64,000 nucleotides of DNA from Vitis vinifera (Eukaryota > Streptophyta > Magnoliopsida > Vitales > Vitaceae), in NCBI RefSeq assembly GCF_030704535.1, contig NC_081806.1, positions 3,793,001 to 3,857,000 on the forward strand, read 5' to 3'. This document shows, in pieces, positions 21,701-33,700 of this stretch. Below the pieces are notes generated by a model that worked only from the letters and a program-made list of their open reading frames with translations, searched no databases and was not told where the DNA came from. The number at the start of each line of letters is the position of its first letter. Position 1 is the stretch's first letter. Position numbers and translations under genes: made by a program.

Positions 21701-24700
21701 TAATGATTTCTGTACATGCACATATATGCATATATGCAACTGAGTTCCAGTATTGTTTCTTTTATAAGTATCTTTTATTTTGAATTATAAATAAATTTAT
21801 CTTCATTAAGAGAATTGCATGAAGTCTACATCTCCAGTTCCAGTTTCTGTTATTTCCTTTTTGCAATTAATGATTATTTGCATAGGCTGTAAAGTCTCTT
21901 TCCAATAAATGGCATGGTTTCCATTCATGTAGGTGTTAATTGAATATCTAGTCATTTGTCCTTTGGCCACTTCTTCCATCCAGCACCTGAAAATGAATAG
22001 ATGGAATAGATTTCATATTGTGTTAATTTACTATGTCTTTGCACCATAAGGCAGAATTTGGTTGTAGCAACATGGACAGAGACCCGTCTTCAACAACACC
22101 ACTCATCAAATTTCTTTTAGGGTTTGTTGACGAGTGGTTGTGGGCCTGTGATTTAGAATATGACTTGAAATGCTTCAGAAACTGAGATTTCTTTTCCAGT
22201 ATATGGTGTAAATACTTTCCATATAATCAGTGGCCATTAATCATGGATTTTTAACTCATATTTCATTTCACAAAATGAATGGGGTTGGAGTTTGATTCCT
22301 GTAAATGCATGACAAAATGCTTTATTTACTTTTTTTCCCCAACTTCTGCCTCTGTCACAGGAGAAATTTAGTGATGTTGTCAACTGGATCAAAGCAAATG
22401 CTGTTAAAGGAGAAAGTTTGTCTGCATTGGGAACTGCTGAAAAAAAGCTGGTGCCTGAAACAAATAATATAGGGGGGAAATTATTTCAGGAGAAAACTAG
22501 TTTTGCCCCGGCCAATACTACTTCAATCTTCACAGCTTCTTGGAGTTCTGGAGCGCTCCCCAGCAGCAAAACCCCTATCTTTTTTGGTAGGTCTTTTTTG
22601 GGCAACTTTGAGCTCATGTTTTTAGTATTGTATAATCAAAGATAACGTGTTATTTGCTTCACTTTCTATGAAAATGACCTTTGAGAACGATCAACCTATG
22701 CCTACTGATGTTACTGCCTTTTCATTCTATGACCACATGCAAAATAAAAAATGGACCCCTGCTCCAGCAAGTTCAATCTTAACTTTTTCATGAAACGTGT
22801 TAAAAAATTGTTTTATCATTTAAAGCTTCTTAATATTTTCATCTTGCTTATCTAATGACGTTAAAATCCTATTTTTGAACTTTTTATGAAGTTTTCATCT
22901 ATATATAGATAGATATCACAGGGAAATTTTGGCATGACTTAGTAGTTGGGTAGTTTGATATTACAGGGAACATATTCATCTATGGTTTGATTGTTCAAAG
23001 TTCAAAAACATTGTTTTGGTGTCTAAATAGGTGTTTTACAGTTATTGATGTTTGGCAAACTTAGTGGTTGGGTAGTGTGATATCACCGGGAAGTAACTTT
23101 CATCTATGGTTTGGTTATTCAAAGTCCAAAAACATTGTTTTGGTGTCTAAATAGGTGCTTTACAGTTATATCATAAGATAAGCCTAATATTTAGTGTCTA
23201 AATGGGCGAATTGAAGGAAGATTATATGATAAAACCTTGGAGGTAGAGATAGGCGGCACCATGGGTTAATATGACTTGAATTTTTATTGGCTCTTAGGTC
23301 TACCACATTCAAAATTTCATAATACCCAAGGTCAATCCCACACTTGAGCTTATCGTACATAGTGACTAATCTTTTTTATTTTATTGATGAACAAAAATTT
23401 GAATGGAAGGCTCCTATCAAAAAGGAGATGCACCCTACCTACATACACATGGCGTCCACAAGAGACTTAGGAACAGGAAAACCAATCTCCTCACAAAGGA
23501 ACAACAGAGCCAAAACTGGCTATCCATAGTTTAGACGATCAATGATCTCTAACAATGTATTGTTTTCCATTTTTAACAGAACTCTAGACCATTCCTAAAG
23601 GGATCTAATGAAAATCTTGTTTAGCTTTTGGTCTGAATGCACTTTATTTAAAATTTTTGATCATTATACTCTTTTTAGATGTGCCAAAACAAACAAAAGA
23701 TAGCCAATTGCCAAACCTTCTTCTACCACTTGTCTAACAATCAAATTGTCCAACCTAATAAAAGGTCTTTGACTTAGATAGGAAAGACCTTATGTAGTCA
23801 AAAAATTACAAGCAACACATCCTACAATTCTCTAGTTCTACTGTAGTGAATTAGGATGTGATTAACTGATTTTTCACTTAAGGCTATGCCTGCTGATCAG
23901 TGTCCCACCCTCTCCTCATAAGATGATTGATGCTTAAGATTTATGAGTTCAAAAAACTAATGCACTTCCTCGTTTCACAATGTTGGTAGGGCCTTCAAAA
24001 ATGAATGAACCAACGGTTTCCATCCACTTTTGTCTCCCACAAATGTGTCACTTTTAACATTTCTGAAATTTCTTGAGGTCTCATTAAGACCTTCTAGGCA
24101 CTTAAAACTATTGAAGTTTTGAGGGTGAATTCTTCCCATCCCCTTTTAATGTCTTTCCATAAAACCTCTCCCACGTCTTTAATGCACCATCCATCATTCC
24201 AGGTGGTGGGGTGAGGCAGGTGGATGGGGCTAGGTGAGTGCCCTCTTTTGGTTCCAAGTGGCTCCACCTCTACTCATGAGTATATCTCCATATTGAGTTG
24301 CTTTTTTGCATTATATAGAATATCCAACTATCTATTTCTCAACCCTCCATTTCTATTATCCTTGCAAAACATCACTTACTTCCTAAGATGCATTTCCTCT
24401 TAAGGGATTTTGCTATTAGAAATCTCTCTACAACCTTTCCAATTTTATCTTCATTTTTCTAAGAATTACAAATAAAAACTTAAAATAAATTGGGAGGCTT
24501 GAAAGTTGCTCTAAATTAGGGATAGTCTCCTCCTTTCAACAAATACTGCTTCTTCCAAGAGGTTAATATCTTTTAAATATTTCCTTAACCAAATCCCATC
24601 TAGCACAAGATCTATGAGACAGTGCTATAGTGTGTGGAGGCAAACTAAGGTGTGTAAAACAAAGACAACCAACCTTATAACCAAACATGCATCCTAATCC

Positions 24701-27700
24701 AATTAGTCTCTATCTCACCAACATGAACGAATTCACTCTTCTATAAATTGATTTTCAAACTTGACACTAGTTCAAAACATATTAGCACCTGCTTCTGGTT
24801 CCTCAAATTAGCTTCATGATATAGTGAAGTGTTATTTGCTAATAATAGGTGAGAGAAATCCATCCACTCTCCCTCTTTTCTTGTTCCCTTCTTTTTGATA
24901 GGCAAAGATAAATTTATTAAGTGCCTAAAGTTCTAAAAAAGGGGCTTAACCCACCTACTTAGGAAGTATACAAAGAGCATTCGAAGGCAAAAAGAAAAAG
25001 AACAAACCAACCCTTGGTGTGAACAATAGTCCCATTAGTCAGTGAAATCTTACATAGATAAATATCTTGTATTAAATGAATTTCTATACTAAAGGAGAAA
25101 TACACATATGAAAGAAGTTTTTCTCCTGCATGAATTGTTCGCTCCTACAATTTTGCTCCTGCAAATAATTTGAAACAAATAGAGTGGCACAAACCTCCAC
25201 ATCTTTCTCCGCATTTTGCCCACAAAACTCATTCCAACTGATAAGGTATCTCTCACTTGAGAAGGATTCACCCAAGCGGTACCCAAAAGAGAGAATAAAA
25301 TGCCAAAGACTCCTTGTTGTTTAACAATGTAAAAGAATATGATTAGGTAATTCTTATACACTTTTGCAAAGGATGCATCGTTTACCAAAGGCCAATCTTT
25401 TCTTTTTAGCTGATCTAAAGTAAGATTCTTACTTCAAAATGCTTCCTATGCGACAAAACCCACTTTTATGGGTACCAACGAAACCCGACCTCTTTTATAG
25501 GAAAGATAACACCATCTTCAAGCCCAAAGAGGAATAAAAAGATTTAACTAAGAACTTACCATCCTTGGAGCCTCTCCAAACTAAGTTGTCCTTACAATTC
25601 ATTGGCACCCCTTCCTCTTGAAGCCTCGAAAAGAGACTCTACACCTTTTCAACTCCCATTCATGAAATTATCAAAATAAGTGAATGTTCTAATGACCCCT
25701 CTCACCCATCACCTCCTGAACATCCACAACCCAAGCATTGTTTGATGAAGCTAGGGAATACAATGTGGGCAAAAATACACATAATGGTTATTCACACAGT
25801 AATCACCTGTCCAAAATTTAACACTTCTGCCATCTCCAATCTTAAAGCTTGATCTTGCTTGACTTATTAAAAAAAAGGCTTGATGTTGCTTTAAAATCCT
25901 CCCATTCTCTCCTAATAGCTTGCTATGTCCCTACCACCTCTCTTTACCACCTTAAATCCACTAATTTAATCCCCTTCTCTTGATTTTGAGGTGAAACAAC
26001 TAAGACCTTCTGTAACCAACACAAAAGGATAAGGAGGAGGGTCCCTAGCTGTAAGCCTTTGAAGCTTTAGAAAAACTCTACAGGGGTACCATTGACTAAA
26101 ATCGGAAAGCTTGCTGTAGATATGCAGAAATGCATTCATCTCAACCATTTTTGCCTAAAACCCATTTTTTCCTTGATTGAAAGGAGAAATTTCTATTTCA
26201 TGTGATTATAGGCTTTTTCTATATTGAGCTTACACACTAAGCACTAGAGCATTTTCTCCTGTAGTTTATAGCTTTAGCAATCAACATCATTCCAAAATCT
26301 CCCCACAATTGCATTATGGATGTGACACCACCTTTCCAACCACCCTTTTCAATCTATTTGCAAAGACTTTTTCTAAAAGCTTATAGAGACCCCAACAAAA
26401 CTGATTGACCTAAAATCCTTAATATCTTTTGCTCCACTGTTTTTAGGAATAAGCACTAAGTGGAGCTCCTTGGAAAACTTCATCCCATACCCTCTTATTG
26501 TTGATCAACAAGATTGCCAAAAAGTCATTGACAAACCATTAGGTGAAGCGCTTTTTCTACCCTATCATCTAAAACCTAACCATGAATTCCTCTTCTCTAA
26601 ATGAAGATCCCAACCCTCATCTATCCATTCTGTTGATGCATTTGAAGAATGTTCCTTCTAGATTGAATCTCCTAATTTGTGAATTCTCAAGTAGAGACTA
26701 AGGGGAAAAAAAAAGGAAGAAACACCACCTTAATTCTGCTAATAAAGTTGCCTCTTCTACAAACATTAGCCATTTGATGTAAAGCCCTCGATTTAAGAAT
26801 GCTCCTTCTAATTATATCCCCTTTGGGATAAGCAGTGGCTAAGTTTAGATGAGCGAGAGAGCGAGAGAGAGGGTTAGTGTGAGAGAGGGTGAGAGCGATG
26901 GAAGGGAGCGAGGTGAGCGGCGAGCTCCAGAAGGGCTAGAGGGCGAAACAAGGTTAGATGCAGAAGGCGACGGTTTCGTGGGGGTTAGGAGCAGGGCCAA
27001 AAAGGGAAGTTTTGGAGTGGAGTCGAAATGGTTTGATGTAAAGGTGAGGGAGCAGAAAGGCAAGGTACAAGCCTCGATCATAGAAAGGAAAGGAGGAGTC
27101 TCCTCGTGGATCAGGTTGGGACCAAATAGCATTGGGTGCTTCATTGATGGTTTGGAGTCTTGTATTGAGAACGCAAGATCTGGAACCTGGGAAAGGAAGT
27201 GGAAGGACAGTGGGAGGTCCTATCTTATGGTGCGGGATCAAAATAAGGGGGGGGGTTGTTCATACGGTTAGGGGTTACAGATTTGGAAAATAAAAGGTTT
27301 AACATTTATATCCCAAAGGGCAGTGGAGACAAGAGTGGCTGGGTGTTAATGGCGGAGATACTACGCCGTCTGGGGTGTTATGTCCGAGAAGAGAGCTTAC
27401 AAAAAAAGGGCGCGATGTTGCTGAGGCCAGCAATGGGGAAAACCTATGCGGAAGTAGCGATGCAGTCAAAAGGAAGAGAGACCACAGTGGTGAGGGTGGA
27501 GCTATGCAAGAGGGAGTTGAGCCGGAATATGGAGAGGCTGGTTCACTGCTTGGTGGGGAGCTGGAACCCTAGCTCTGGGAAAGGGGACGACCTAAGAGGT
27601 TGGGGGACAAACTTGGCGAAATTTTGGAGTTTGAAGGGTAACTTAGGAATAGCAAAGCTAGAAAGGGGCAAAGTCCTATTAGAATTTGAGGTTCTGGCTG

Positions 27701-30700
27701 AAGCAGAGAAAGCCCTTAAAATTGGGGGTTTCTCGTGCGCGGGGTCTCCTCTCAGTCTGGAAAAATGGAGGCCTGAGAGGAGGTGTCTGCTGGAGGGGGA
27801 AAAGAGGAGTGAGGCTTGGGTGCGTATCGTGGGACTACCAGTCTCACTATGGGAGCGGGATATTTTGAGGAGAATAGGGGATGCCTGTGGGGGGTTCCTC
27901 GATATCGACTCTCAGACGGAGACGTTGGAAGATTTGCAGTGGGCAAGGATCTTGGTGAAGCTCAACGAGGAAAGGCCTCCCAACGTAGTGGAAGTCTGGA
28001 CCAAAGAGTTTTGCTATGAGCTCACTCTTTGGTGGGAAATCAGACCTGCTGTGAGAATGGCAAGGGAAAGAAAGGGCAAAAACAAGCTTGTCTCAGAAGA
28101 CGAGGTTGGGGGTGAAGTCACTGCACGCGCGGGAGGGCGCGTGAGGGGGTTGGTAGGTGGTCCAAGTCTCGAGGTCCGGCTGCAGTCTGACGATGGGACG
28201 TGGGGGCAGTCCTCTGGGTCGGGTCCGGCTGCGGATCCGGATTCGGGCTTGGTGTTGGACGGGCCCCACGAATCGTGTGGGTTGACATCGCAGTGGGCCC
28301 TTGGGCCTTCTGAGGCCTCTGGGCCCTTCCCGCCCACGGCCTCTCCTCGCGAGGCTGGGCCGTCTCATCTTGGGCTGACACTTGATTATGGGCGGGCCTC
28401 GAAGAAGCTGATCGGAGGGGCTGGGCTGGGAGGTCGAGGCCCGAACTCGTCTCTGGACTTTAACATGGACGACACCCATCTGAGGGGGGCCCGTTCCTTA
28501 AATGGGTTAGGCCCAAGCTCTGTGGGGGACCTTGACCAGTCCCGGTCATCTCTATTGGTGATGGATGGACTGTGGAGGCCTTTGGCTGAGAAGCAAAGCT
28601 TGGAGGAGAACTCAAAGACAGATGACGCTCTAATGGAGGGAGCCTTGAGGTATGGGAATGCCTCTAACTTCTTTGGGCCGTTGGTGTGTGTTTCTCCTTC
28701 TCCTCCTTCTTCTTTTTCTGGTCGGACTCCACCGAGGGAGTATTACGACCGTTCTGGGGCGGTTTTGGACGCATCCCAGAGGGAATTTCTGGACCGGAGG
28801 ATGATTGGAAGGATGTCTTCAGCGCTGAAGACTGTGGATCGCTGGGAGCTATTGGAAGATAATAATGGCGCGATGGAAACCAGTGGAAAGGAACTTTGTC
28901 TTGCTGGTGAGTCGGTTCCAGAAGTCAGGGATTGGAGGGAGGCCAGCTGGGAGAAAGTGAGTTGGCAAGGTTCAGTCAGTTCTTGGGGTTTTCAATAGTG
29001 GGATTAGAGAAGGATATTTTGGATTTCATGGTCAAAATCAGAAAAAGAAGGGAAAAAGTGCACAGCAAATCTCTTTTAGAAAATTCAAAATTTGAGAGGG
29101 AACTGAAGAGACTTGAATGTTCCATCAATTATGAAGATGGGAGGAAACAGAAAGGTATTGTGCAAGGAAGAAGGGGCCAATCTCCTGCTGTCTTATGAAG
29201 TTAAGGTTGGTGAGTTGGAATGTTCGGGGAGCTAATGATAGCTCCAAAAGGAAAGTGATCAAGGCCATGATCAGGAGTCAAAGGGCGGATTTAGTTTGTA
29301 TACAGGAGACGAAAATTCAGACTATGACAGAGGGGGTGGTGAGGAGTCTGGGTTCTGGGAGGTTTCTCGATTGGGGAGCTATGGGAGCCCAAGGCTCAGC
29401 GGGTGGCATTTTGGTTTGCTGGGATAAAAGATCTTTGGAGCTGTTGGAGATGGAGGTGGGTAATTTCTCTATATCGTGTAGGTTGAAGAATGTTGAGGAT
29501 GGATTGGTTTGGATCTTTACTGGAGTTTATGGGTCGTGTAACAGGAAAGAGAGGGAGGCTTTGTGGGAGGAGTTAGGAGCGATAAGGGGAATATGGGACG
29601 AGCCTTGGTGCTTAGGAGGGGACTTTAATGTCACTTTATCTCAAAGAGATAGGAGCAGGCAGGGTAGTCTTAATGGAGCAATGCGTAGGTTTGCTCAAGT
29701 GGTGGATGATCTTGCCCTCATTGATCTCCCTTTGAGCAACCAGACTTGCCCTCATTGCAGGGGGGTGTGTTTTCTTGGAGCGGGGGCAGGAGCAACCAGA
29801 CTTGGGCTAGATTGGATCGCTTCCTGGTAACCCAGTGTTGGCTAGATATTTTTAGGGGGGCTGTTCAGTGTAGGCTTCCTAGGCCTACCTCTGACCACTT
29901 CCCCATATTGTTGAAGGGGGGCAGGATGAGCCGGGGACCTTCTCCGTTCAGGTTTGAAAACATGTGGCTCAAGGTGGATGGGTTTAAGGAGCTCCTTCGG
30001 GAATGGTGGCAGGGAGGGGCAAGATGAGGAAGGGCTAGTTTTAGAATGGCTGCTAAAATGAAGGAGATGAAGGAGAAAATTAAAGTGTGGAACCGGGATG
30101 TTTTTGGTAGAGTGGAAGTGAACAAAAGATCAACCCTTCAGCAAATTGAATTTTGGGACAGGGTGGAAAGTGGTAGGGACCTATCAGAAAGAGAAATGGA
30201 TCTGAAAAATGAAGCTAAGGAGAACTTCAAAAAGTGGGTTCTTTTGGAAGAAGTCCATTGGAGACAAGTGTCTAGGGAGTTGTGGCTTAGAGAAGGGGAT
30301 AAGAATATAGGGTTTTTTCACAAGATGGCTAATGCCCATTGGAGAAATAACTTTTTGGACAGAATTAAAATAAATGGGGTGGAATTGGTTGAGAAGCAGG
30401 AGGTGAGGGAGGGGATTGTGAAGGCCTTTCAGCACCAGCTAAGGGAAGACCCAAGGTGGAGAGCCGACTTAGAGGGTTTGCATCTTAAAAGTCTTGACCT
30501 TAGTGAAGCTGAAGCTTTGGAGGTCCCCTTTTCTGAAGAAGAAATATTCTCTGCTTTGAGGGATATGAACGGCGATAAGGTCCCAGGCCCGGATGGGTTT
30601 ACCGTGGCCTTTTGGAAAGCTTGTTGGAACTTCGTTAAGGAGGAGGTAGTAGAGCTGTTCAAGGAATTTTACGATCAGAAGTCTTTTGCCAAAAGTCTGA

Positions 30701-33700
30701 ATTCTACATTCTTGGTCATCATTCCAAAAAAAGGTGGGGCTGAGGATCTAGGGGAGTTTCAAAGTGCTAAGGGGGTTGTACAAGCTTATGGCCAAAGTGT
30801 TGGCCAATAGGTTGAAAATGGTGTTAGATAAGGTGGTTTCGGCTGATCAGAACGCGTTTGTGAGGGGGAGACAAGTTCTAGACGCCTCTCTTATAGCTAA
30901 TGAGGTGGTTGACTATTGGTAGAAGAGGAAAGAGAAGGGGCTGGTGTGTAAATTGGATATTGAGAAAGCCTACGACAACATCAGCTAGAGCTTCCTTATG
31001 AAGGTCTTGAAAAAGATGGGCTTTGGGTCGCGCTGGATGGAATGGATGTGGTGGTGCTTTTCAACGGCAAAATTTTCTGTCCTTATTAACGAGGTACCAG
31101 AAGGCTTCTTCTCCAGCTCTAAGGGTCTGCGTCAAGGAGACCCAATTTCTCCTTATCTTTTTATCTTGGGCATGGAAGTGCTGAGTGCACTCATTAGGCG
31201 GGCAGTGCAGGGGAACTTCATTTCTGGCTGTAGGCTAAGAGGTAGAGGGGATGCGGAGATTATGGTGTCTCATCTGCTCTTTGCAGACGATACTATTCTC
31301 TTCTGCAAGGCTAGTAAGGATCAATTAACTCATCTTGGATGGATTTTGGCGTGGTTTGAGGCGGCTTCTAGGCTTAGGATCAATCTGGCCAAGAGTGAGC
31401 TTATTCCAGTTGGGGAGATTGATAATATTGAGGAAATGGCAGCGGAATTAGGCTGCAGAATTGGAAGCTTTCCGGTTAAATATTTGGGGTTGTCCCTTGG
31501 GGCCCGGCACAAGGCCTTGTCCACGTGGGACGGGATGGAGGAAAGAATGAGGAGAAGACTCGCCCTTTGGAAAAGACAATACTTGTCTAAGGGCGGGAGA
31601 ATCACCCTTATTAAGAGTACCTTGGCCAGCATTCCCATCTATCAAATGTCCATCTTTAGAATGCCTAAGTCAGTGGTTAAAAGGCTTGAGAAATTACAAA
31701 GAGATTTTCTTTGGGAAGGGGGAAGCACGGATAGGAAAATCCATTTAATTAATTGGAAGGTGGTGTGTACTCAAAAGGAGAAGGGGGGTCTTGGTATTAG
31801 GAGGATGGGGTTACTGAACAAGGCCTTATTGGGCAAGTGGATTTGGAGATTTGTCGTTGAAAAGGACGTCTTGTGGAAGAAGGTGATCGGGGTGAAGCAT
31901 GGGTTGGAGGGTTGTGGTTGGAAATCTAAGGAAGTTCAGGGGCCCTTTGGAGTGGGAGTTTGGAAGGAGATTTTGAAGGAGATGAGCTGGTGTTGGAATA
32001 ACATGAAGTTCAAGGTGGGGAGGGGGTCTAAGATTATGTTTTGGACTGATCATTGGTGCGGCAACAAAGCGTTGTCCCAAGCGTTTCCCCAGATTTTTGC
32101 CTTGGCAATGTGCAGTAATGAATTGGTGAATGATGTGTGGGACCCAAGGCTTGGCCAAGGAGGGTGGAATCTCAGATTGGCTAGAGATTCTAACGATTGG
32201 GAGCTGGTGTTAATAGAAGACTTGCTCTTCTTGCTAAGAGACATCAAGGTAACCCTAGAGGAGGACTCAGTGCTTTGGAAAGGAGGGGATTCTGCCAGTT
32301 TTCGGATTCGGGTGGCTTACAATCTGCTGGCAACCCCTAATCCTCTCGTTTTTCCAGGAAAAAATATTTGGGTGGATAAGGTCCCAACCAAAGTGGCTTT
32401 TTTTGCGTGGGAGGCTACTTGGGAAAAAATCCTCACGTTGGATAGGCTGCAAAAGCGTGGGTGGCAGCTCCCAAATTGTTGTTTTTTGTGTAGTTGTGAA
32501 GAGGAAAATGTAAATCACATTCTTTTACACTGTACAGTGGTTAGGGCCCTATGAGAAATCGCCTTTGCCTTATTTGGGGTTTAGTGGGTGTTTCCAGAGA
32601 AGGTCAAAGAGGCGTTGTTATGTTGGCGGGGCCCTTTCGTGGGTAAAAAAAGAAAGAAGATATGGAAGACCATTTTGTTATGTATTTTTTGGACGGTATG
32701 GAAGGAAAGAAATAGGTTAGCTTTTAGAGGGGGTTTTTTGGCTATTCAGACTCTTAAGAATTCTTTTGTATGTAGTCTGTGGAGTTGGACTAAGTTGTAT
32801 AGGGGAGAGGAGTCCTCTTCACTTTTAGGCTTCTTAGAGTGGGTAACGGTCCCCTAAGGGCTGGTGAGGTGTTCCTGTTTTTGTTTTTTTGGCCTTGTGG
32901 CTGCTTTGTATACTTCTTGTATGTGGTGCGGCCTTTCGGCCTTCTTTAATATATATTCTGCTCTCGCTTATCAAAAAAAAAAAAAAAATGCTTCTTCTAG
33001 ATTGGGTCTTTGTGAATTCTTAAGCAGAGACCGGAAAAAGGAAGAAATGTCATCTCAATTCTGCTAATAAAGTTGTTTCAGCTACAAGCATTGGCCATTT
33101 GATGAAAAAACCCTCGACTTTTGTCTCTACAAAGTTTCTTTCAAAATGGTTAAATGGTTAGATTCTTGCTTTACCAATCTTTGGTTCTCCTTGTCCTCCT
33201 CTGCTGCAGACCTTTCTCTCTCTTAATGTAACATCATTTTATTTTGTTCAAGCCATCACTCTACAGAGCGACACATGGCCAAACACCTCTTTGTTCCATC
33301 TTTTTAAATCCAACATTAATTCTTTGGCAAGCACAAAACTAAGGTTGCCCTTAATCTCATAATCCTGCCACCGAGATTTGATCAAATTTTTGAAACCCTC
33401 CACTTTCAACCAGATAGTTTTAAATCTCAAAGAAATCTTTCCTTTTCTAAACCACCTCTCAATGTATAATGACCTCCTAAGGATGATCTACCAACTCAAC
33501 CTCCTTAATGAGTGGTGTTAAACTTACATATTGTCAATGAACTTAAATTTAATGCATATTAATTTTATGAAAAATATTTGTTTCACATGAAGAAATATTT
33601 ATTTTTCTTTGGATGGAGTTTTTTAAAGATATTTATGAGTTTCTACCATATGTGCAACAATCTTGAAATCCAATCACACATGTCATTACTCATACTCAGA

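Larger units (their letters stand above)
26811..32986 (+). mobile_element. Near full-length L1-type LINE in intron 4 of the NUP50-like gene
   Basis: A 6,176-bp sense-strand element with ORF1, ORF2 (endonuclease, reverse transcriptase, C-terminal zinc-finger region), a 3' UTR and a terminal TATCA plus A tract (32970-32986). It is flanked by a 13-bp target duplication with one mismatch: aatgctccttcta (26798-26810) and aatgcttcttcta (32987-32999). Both ORFs carry frameshifts or stops, so it is no longer autonomous. It sits in the same orientation as the host gene, inside an old antisense LINE. Confidence 0.85.
24889..33480 (-). mobile_element. Decayed antisense LINE (L1-type) copy B, split by a younger LINE
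   Basis: Minus-strand coding remnants run from about 33480 (FKTIWLKVEGFKNLIKSRWQ, ORF2 linker), through FFHQMANA at both 33,080 and 26,780, IPKNSGAKDIKDF near 26,440 and an RT block at 25966-26148 (KMVEMNAFLHIYSKLSDFSQ), to a C-terminal zinc-finger-like piece near 25,100-25,450. It ends in TTTTTGATAGG at 24893-24903, the complement of the CCTATCAAAAA end that LINEs in this window share. Part of the RT is deleted. Bases 26811-32986 are a later sense-strand LINE. All reading frames are broken. Confidence 0.65.

Noticed and set aside
28014..28479. Minus-strand ORFs opposite the LINE ORF1
   Set aside because: Shadow frames of a GC-rich coding region on the + strand.
26647..33125. A 150-bp target-site duplication of the LINE
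   Set aside because: The left side already contains a full unit plus the first 14 bp of a second, so the repeat predates the insertion. The true duplication is 13 bp.
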